Shown here: positions 59,729 through 64,000 of the stretch, piece after piece | Position numbering within the stretch: position 1 is the stretch's first letter | How the letters are laid out: every line of letters starts with the position of its first letter | Assembly: GCF_003096055.1 (NCBI RefSeq) | Contig: NZ_CP029161.1 | Coordinates: forward strand, 496,001-560,000 | Reading direction: 5' to 3' | Length of the DNA: 64,000 nucleotides | Source: Buchnera aphidicola (Melanaphis sacchari) | Lineage (GTDB): Bacteria > Pseudomonadota > Gammaproteobacteria > Enterobacterales > Enterobacteriaceae | Notes under the pieces: model-generated | What the model saw: the letters and a program-made list of their open reading frames with translations, nothing else | Told to the model about the DNA's origin: nothing | The model's database searches: none | Made by a program: the position numbers and the translations under genes

Positions 59729-61444
59729 ATGATTTCAGGCATTTTGGCATCACCGGGTATAGCTTTTGGAAAAGCTCTTTTATTAAAAAATGAAGAAATT
59801 ATTATTAGCCGGAAAATAATTACCACTAAAAATATTACTTCAGAAATAAACAAATTTCTAAATGGTAGAAAAAAAACAATCAAACAGTTACAAGAAATAA
59901 AAAAAACAACAGGAAAAAAACTTGGCAAGAAAAAAGAAAGTATTTTTGAAAGTCATATTATTCTCCTTGAAGACGAAGAATTAGAAAAAGAAATAATTAA
60001 CTCAATCAAAGAAAAAAAAATATCCGCAGCAGCTGCAACCGAATTTGTCATTGAAGAACAAGCCAAAACGCTTGAGAAGATTACAGATGAATATTTAAAA
60101 AATAGAGCAATTGACGTAAGAGATATTGGACAGCGCTTATTAAAAAATATACTCAATATAAATATTATTGATTTAAATAATATAAAAAATAAAGTCATTT
60201 TAATTGCAAAAGAGCTTACTCCATCAGAAACAGCGCAAATGAATCTAAAATATATTTTAGGATTTATTACTGACTTAGGCGGTCCAACATCACATACTTC
60301 AATTATGGCAAGATCGTTAGAAATACCTGCTATTGTAGGAACTGGAAATATTACACAAATAGCTAAAAACAATGATTTTATTATTTTGGATTCTATTAAC
60401 AATCAAATTTTTATAAATCCATCAGACAAATTAATCAATGAAAAGAAAACAATAGAAAAAAAATATTTTTTTAAAAAAAATAATTTAATAAAGTTAAAAA
60501 ATTTAAATGCCGTAACTACTGATGGCCATCAAATAAAAATTGGCGCAAATATTGGAAACGTTCAAGATATTAATTCAGCAAAAAAAAATGGAGCAGAATG
60601 TATAGGACTTTATCGAACAGAATTTTTATTCATGGATCGCAATGAACTACCAACGGAAGATGAACAATTTCAAGCATATCAGGAAATTGCAAAATCCATG
60701 AAAAATAGTTCTGTTATAATAAGAACAATGGATATTGGTGGGGACAAAGATCTTCCTTATATGAATTTACCAAAAGAAGATAATCCCTTTTTAGGGTGGC
60801 GAGCAATACGCATTTTAATAGATCGTAAGGAAATATTAAACGCTCAATTAAAAGCTATTTTAAGAGCTTCTGCATTCGGCAAGATATATATTTTATTTCC
60901 CATGATTATTTCAGTAGAGGAAATTAGAATTTTAAAAAATGAAATTAAAAAAATTCAACATGAATTAAGTCAAAATAATATAAAATTTGATAAAAATATT
61001 AAAATCGGAATTATGATCGAAACACCAGCATCAGCTATAATAGCAGAATATTTAATAAAAGAAGTAGATTTTTTCAGTATTGGAACTAATGATTTAACAC
61101 AATATACTTTAGCTGTTGATAGAGGAAACGATCTAATTTCCCACCTTTATAATCCTATTAGCCCATCTATTTTAAAATTAATAAAAAAAGTTATTGATAT
61201 TTCTCATAAATATGGAAAATGGACTAGTATGTGCGGAGAATTAGCTGGAGATGAAAGAGTTACTGCATTATTAATAGGAATGGGATTAGATGAATTTAGT
61301 ATGAGTGCAACTAGTATTCTTAAAATTAAGAAAATTATTCGAAGTATATCTTTTTCAAAGTCTCAAAAATTAGCTAAAAAGGTATTAAACGTAGTGACTT
61401 CAGAAGAAATATTTTACTTACTAAATAAATTTTTTAAGGAGTAA
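59729..61444 (+). CDS. ptsI: PTS enzyme I
   Basis: EI (571 residues; E. coli 575) takes phosphate from PEP and gives it to HPr. The phospho-His is in [18 protein letters not shown] (near 189). The PEP-binding part has [11 protein letters not shown] (about 292-302), [12 protein letters not shown] (about 332-343), [12 protein letters not shown] (about 348-359) and the catalytic Cys in [10 protein letters not shown] (near 502). AAAGG precedes the ATG. Confidence 0.97.
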   Translation: MISGILASPGIAFGKALLLKNEEIIISRKIITTKNITSEINKFLNGRKKTIKQLQEIKKTTGKKLGKKKESIFESHIILLEDEELEKEIINSIKEKKISAAAATEFVIEEQAKTLEKITDEYLKNRAIDVRDIGQRLLKNILNINIIDLNNIKNKVILIAKELTPSETAQMNLKYILGFITDLGGPTSHTSIMARSLEIPAIVGTGNITQIAKNNDFIILDSINNQIFINPSDKLINEKKTIEKKYFFKKNNLIKLKNLNAVTTDGHQIKIGANIGNVQDINSAKKNGAECIGLYRTEFLFMDRNELPTEDEQFQAYQEIAKSMKNSSVIIRTMDIGGDKDLPYMNLPKEDNPFLGWRAIRILIDRKEILNAQLKAILRASAFGKIYILFPMIISVEEIRILKNEIKKIQHELSQNNIKFDKNIKIGIMIETPASAIIAEYLIKEVDFFSIGTNDLTQYTLAVDRGNDLISHLYNPISPSILKLIKKVIDISHKYGKWTSMCGELAGDERVTALLIGMGLDEFSMSATSILKIKKIIRSISFSKSQKLAKKVLNVVTSEEIFYLLNKFFKE

Positions 61445-61495
61445 TTTGATCTTAAAAATAAAAATTTAACAATAGAGGTTATTCAGGAGAATAAA

Positions 61496-61999
61496 ATGAG
61501 CTTTTTATCAAATTTATTTACTAATAAAAAACTTAAGTTTTCAAAAAAAATTGATATTTTTGCGCCTATATCAGGTGAAATAATAAATATTGAAGATGTA
61601 CCAGATGCAGTTTTTTCTAAAAAAATTGTAGGAGATGGAATAGCTATAAAACCCTCAGGAAACAAAATGCTTGCTCCAATTAAAGGAACTATTGGAAAAA
61701 TACTTGATAGTATGCATGCATTCTCAATTATTTCAGAAGATGGAGTTGAATTATTTGTTCATTTTGGAATTGATACAATAAAACTTAAAGGAGCAGGTTT
61801 TCAAAAAGTAGCTAAAGATAATCAAAAAGTTAATATTGGTGATACCATCATCCTTTTTGATTTAAATTTTTTAAAAGAAAAAGCTCGTTCTATTTTAACT
61901 CCCGTTGTAATCTCTAATATAGAGAAATTTAAAAAATTAGAAAAATCATCTGGTAATATCATTTCGGGTAAAACAATTATCATGTCTTTGTATAATTAA
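61496..61999 (+). CDS. crr: PTS glucose-specific EIIA component
   Basis: EIIA-Glc has 167 residues (E. coli 169). The active-site His pair lies in [10 protein letters not shown] (near His75) and [11 protein letters not shown] (near His91). It passes phosphate from HPr to EIIBC-Glc, encoded elsewhere. CAGGAG lies 6 bases before the ATG. Its regulatory roles in E. coli depend on adenylate cyclase and permeases not seen in this window. Confidence 0.97.
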   Translation: MSFLSNLFTNKKLKFSKKIDIFAPISGEIINIEDVPDAVFSKKIVGDGIAIKPSGNKMLAPIKGTIGKILDSMHAFSIISEDGVELFVHFGIDTIKLKGAGFQKVAKDNQKVNIGDTIILFDLNFLKEKARSILTPVVISNIEKFKKLEKSSGNIISGKTIIMSLYN

Positions 62000-62010
62000 C
62001 TTTTAATATA

Positions 62011-62039
62011 AAAACGGTGCTATTATTTAGTACCGTTTT
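62011..62039 (+). terminator. Terminator of the ptsHI-crr unit
   Basis: AAAACGGTGCT (62011-62021), loop ATTATTT, AGTACCGTTTT (62029-62039) form an 11-bp stem with one G-U, ending in a short T run, 12 bases after crr. Confidence 0.7.
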
Positions 62040-62068
62040 ATACAAAAAGAAATATATGAGAAAAATCA

Positions 62069-62869
62069 ATGATTTATATTAATGAAATGATTAATTCTAT
62101 TATTTTAGGAATAATAGAAGGAATAATAGAATTTTTTCCTGTTTCATCGACAGGGCATTTAATTATTATTACTCATTATTTTGATATAGGCAATCAAGAA
62201 TTAAATGCATTAGAAATATTTACTCAACTTGGATCTTCATTAGGAATGTTGATATGTTTTTATAAAAAAATAAAAAAAATATTAAAAATAAATAAAAACA
62301 AAAAAAGAATAATAAAACATTATATATATGTATTACTTGTCTCTATTGTACCTACAATTCTCATAGGACTAACTTTTTATACATCAATTAAATTATTATC
62401 TAACGTAGTTCATGTAATATATGGATTATTATTCGGTGGATTTCTTCTTATTTTGTCTGAAATATTTAAACCAAAAAAATCAATAACAAATACTTTAAAA
62501 AAAATAAACTTGATTCAATCATTTATAATCGGATGCTTTCAAGTTTTATCGCTATATCCAGGATTTTCAAGATCTGGATCTACTATATCAACTGGAATAT
62601 TATTAGGTCTAAAACGTTCGGTTGCAATAGATTTTTCTTTTATTATATCAATGCCACTTATATTAGGAGCATCAATTTTTGATTTAATAAAAAATATTCA
62701 AAATATAAACTTAATAAAAATTCCTTATTATTTTGGTGCATTTTTTACATCTTTTATAATATCACTGATATTTTTTAAAATTTTAATAAATCTTTTAAAA
62801 AAGATATCATTAATTTTTTTCGCCATTTATCGTATTTTATTATCATTTTTAATTTATTTTGATAGTTAA
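62069..62869 (+). CDS. uppP: Undecaprenyl-diphosphate phosphatase
   Basis: UppP (BacA) recycles the lipid carrier for cell-wall synthesis. The 266-residue membrane protein (E. coli 273) has the catalytic EGIIEFFPVSSTGHL (about 17-31) and the second motif GFSRSGSTIS (about 168-177). About seven membrane segments are visible. Starting at 62069 gives the same N-terminal spacing as E. coli. It lies beside cca, as in E. coli, with stops 7 bases apart. Confidence 0.95.
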   Translation: MIYINEMINSIILGIIEGIIEFFPVSSTGHLIIITHYFDIGNQELNALEIFTQLGSSLGMLICFYKKIKKILKINKNKKRIIKHYIYVLLVSIVPTILIGLTFYTSIKLLSNVVHVIYGLLFGGFLLILSEIFKPKKSITNTLKKINLIQSFIIGCFQVLSLYPGFSRSGSTISTGILLGLKRSVAIDFSFIISMPLILGASIFDLIKNIQNINLIKIPYYFGAFFTSFIISLIFFKILINLLKKISLIFFAIYRILLSFLIYFDS

Positions 62870-62876
62870 AAAACTT

Positions 62877-64000
62877 TTAAATAACATGTATTTTCTTACG
62901 CCAAGACTGAAGTTTTTGAACTCTTATTCGATTTAATTCGTTTTTAATTTCTAATCCCTTAAAACCTTGACTTAAAATTAATTTAATAGAAATATTTTTA
63001 ATACTTTCAAAAGATTTTTTTAAAAAAAAATATTTTTTACTATTATTTTTTTTTTCATAAAAATAATTAAAATTTGTTAATAAAGATAATTTATCAATAC
63101 GATCTGGCTTCCGCCAAGCATCTATCTTTAAAAAAAAATTCACAATATCCTGAGAAGACTGATAGTAGATATTTTTTAAAAAAATATAAAAGCCTGCGCT
63201 TAAAGTTGCTATTTCTCTTATGTGAGACGGAATATTAAGACGATTACATAAATTCTTAACAAGACAAGCAGCACTTTTATCGTAAAATTTTTTAATAGAA
63301 AAAAAAACGCTATCTTTACATAAAAATTGACATAAATAAGAGAAACGTACAGCAATATCTTCAGTTAAAATAGATATTTTTGATAATCTCATAAATAAAA
63401 TAGAATTATTATATAAATTTTTAAAAAAATTTAACGAGAAAAAATTTTTTTCTTCAAATAAAAAAGATATTTCTGGAAAAATATAATAAAGCGCATGGCA
63501 CGCATGCAATACTTGAAAATAAACATGAGGATTTAAAGTTTTAAGGGCTTTTTCAGTTTCTATCCATATTCGATTAGATGTTAAATGTAATAATTCTTTA
63601 TTTTTAACCATAGAAATCATTAACATCATCGTTTCTGGGACAATCTGAAAACCTAAATGCATCAAAGAAGCTGCAAGTCTTGCTGTTCGTAAAACACGCA
63701 AAGGATCTTCTACAAACGAATGCGAAACATGACGTAATAAACAATTTTTTAAATCTTTTTTTCCTTGAAAGGGATCAATATAATTCCCCTTTTTATCTTG
63801 AGCAATAGCATTAATTGTTAAATCACGTCGAATTAAATCTTCTTTTAATGTAACATTTTTGTCAAAAATAAATTTAAAACCAGTATATCCTACACCTGAT
63901 TTTCTTTCTCTACGCGCTAAAGAATATTCTTCATGTGTTTTTGGATGCAAAAATACTGGAAAATCTTTTCCAACTTGTTGAAATTTACTTTTTAATAATA
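62877..64000 (-). CDS. cca: CCA-adding enzyme (partial; 5' end outside window)
   Basis: The C-terminal 374 or so residues of tRNA nucleotidyltransferase are visible; the start and the catalytic GGAVRD/DxD part lie beyond 64000. KDFPVFLHPKTHEEYSLARRE, RRDLTINAIA, DPFQGKKDL and EDPLRVLRTARLAA follow E. coli Cca, not poly(A) polymerase PcnB. The C-terminal HD region is degenerate: CHDLGKG reads CQFLCKD and the His cluster RHHGHG is lost, so the phosphodiesterase/phosphatase side activity should be gone. CCA addition is needed because three of the four tRNAs here lack an encoded CCA. Confidence 0.94.
   Translation of the reverse strand, partial: LLKSKFQQVGKDFPVFLHPKTHEEYSLARRERKSGVGYTGFKFIFDKNVTLKEDLIRRDLTINAIAQDKKGNYIDPFQGKKDLKNCLLRHVSHSFVEDPLRVLRTARLAASLMHLGFQIVPETMMLMISMVKNKELLHLTSNRIWIETEKALKTLNPHVYFQVLHACHALYYIFPEISFLFEEKNFFSLNFFKNLYNNSILFMRLSKISILTEDIAVRFSYLCQFLCKDSVFFSIKKFYDKSAACLVKNLCNRLNIPSHIREIATLSAGFYIFLKNIYYQSSQDIVNFFLKIDAWRKPDRIDKLSLLTNFNYFYEKKNNSKKYFFLKKSFESIKNISIKLILSQGFKGLEIKNELNRIRVQKLQSWRKKIHVI

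Noticed and set aside
59953..60402. 149-codon minus-strand frame inside ptsI
   Set aside because: Antisense to well-conserved ptsI; Ser/Ile-rich composition follows from the complement of Lys/Asn/Glu codons.

Overview
The window is a very A+T-rich, densely packed bacterial segment with no mobile elements, no phage genes and almost no regulatory genes. Gene content, E. coli-like gene blocks, protein lengths and reduction pattern (complete his operon, aroH/aroC, dapA/dapE, cysK, a flagellar basal-body cluster without filament or motor genes, lone sufA, shortened metG) identify it as Buchnera aphidicola, the obligate aphid endosymbiont. I cannot name the aphid host from sequence alone.

Layout. 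1-5118: thrS (5' part), aroH, ydiK, sufA, tyrS. 5223-13661: priA, nth, the rsxABCDGE electron-transport operon and ribE. 13772-19111: tRNA-Val(GAC), tilS, metG, dcd, gnd. 19414-26506: hisGDCBHAFI with overlapping genes. 26687-36160: smrB, aroC, a decayed bcp pseudogene in the largest gene-free stretch, dapA, a miniature bamC, dapE, tkt, talA, fabB. 36270-43207: rsmI, RNase P RNA, pmbA, ppa, tamB, rpmB, rpmG. 43308-53779: fliR-Q-OP-N-M-K-J-I-H-G-F on the minus strand and divergent fliE. 53907-64000: tRNA-Ala, gltX, tRNA-Val(UAC), tRNA-Lys, ligA, cysK, ptsH-ptsI-crr, uppP and the partial cca.

How it fits together. The biosynthetic genes make histidine, aromatic precursors, lysine precursors and cysteine for the host. 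PTS genes import sugar; gnd, tkt and talA feed erythrose-4-P and ribose-5-P into the aromatic and his pathways. The fli cluster keeps the export ATPase and export gate, but FliG has lost all five torque charges and fliL is gone, which fits an export-only basal body.

The main theme beyond annotation is catalytic or domain loss inside retained genes. ThrRS has lost its editing residues. PriA has lost its helicase motifs but keeps all eight zinc cysteines. Cca has lost its HD phosphohydrolase site. MetRS and TamB lack C-terminal domains. BamC is reduced to a lipoprotein with only the BamD-binding tail. FliO and FliP are fused. Separately, tilS, rsmI and fliK are each interrupted at a 10-11 base poly(A) tract, and each would be restored by exactly one extra A. 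This matches rescue by RNA polymerase slippage, with homopolymer sequencing error as the rival explanation.
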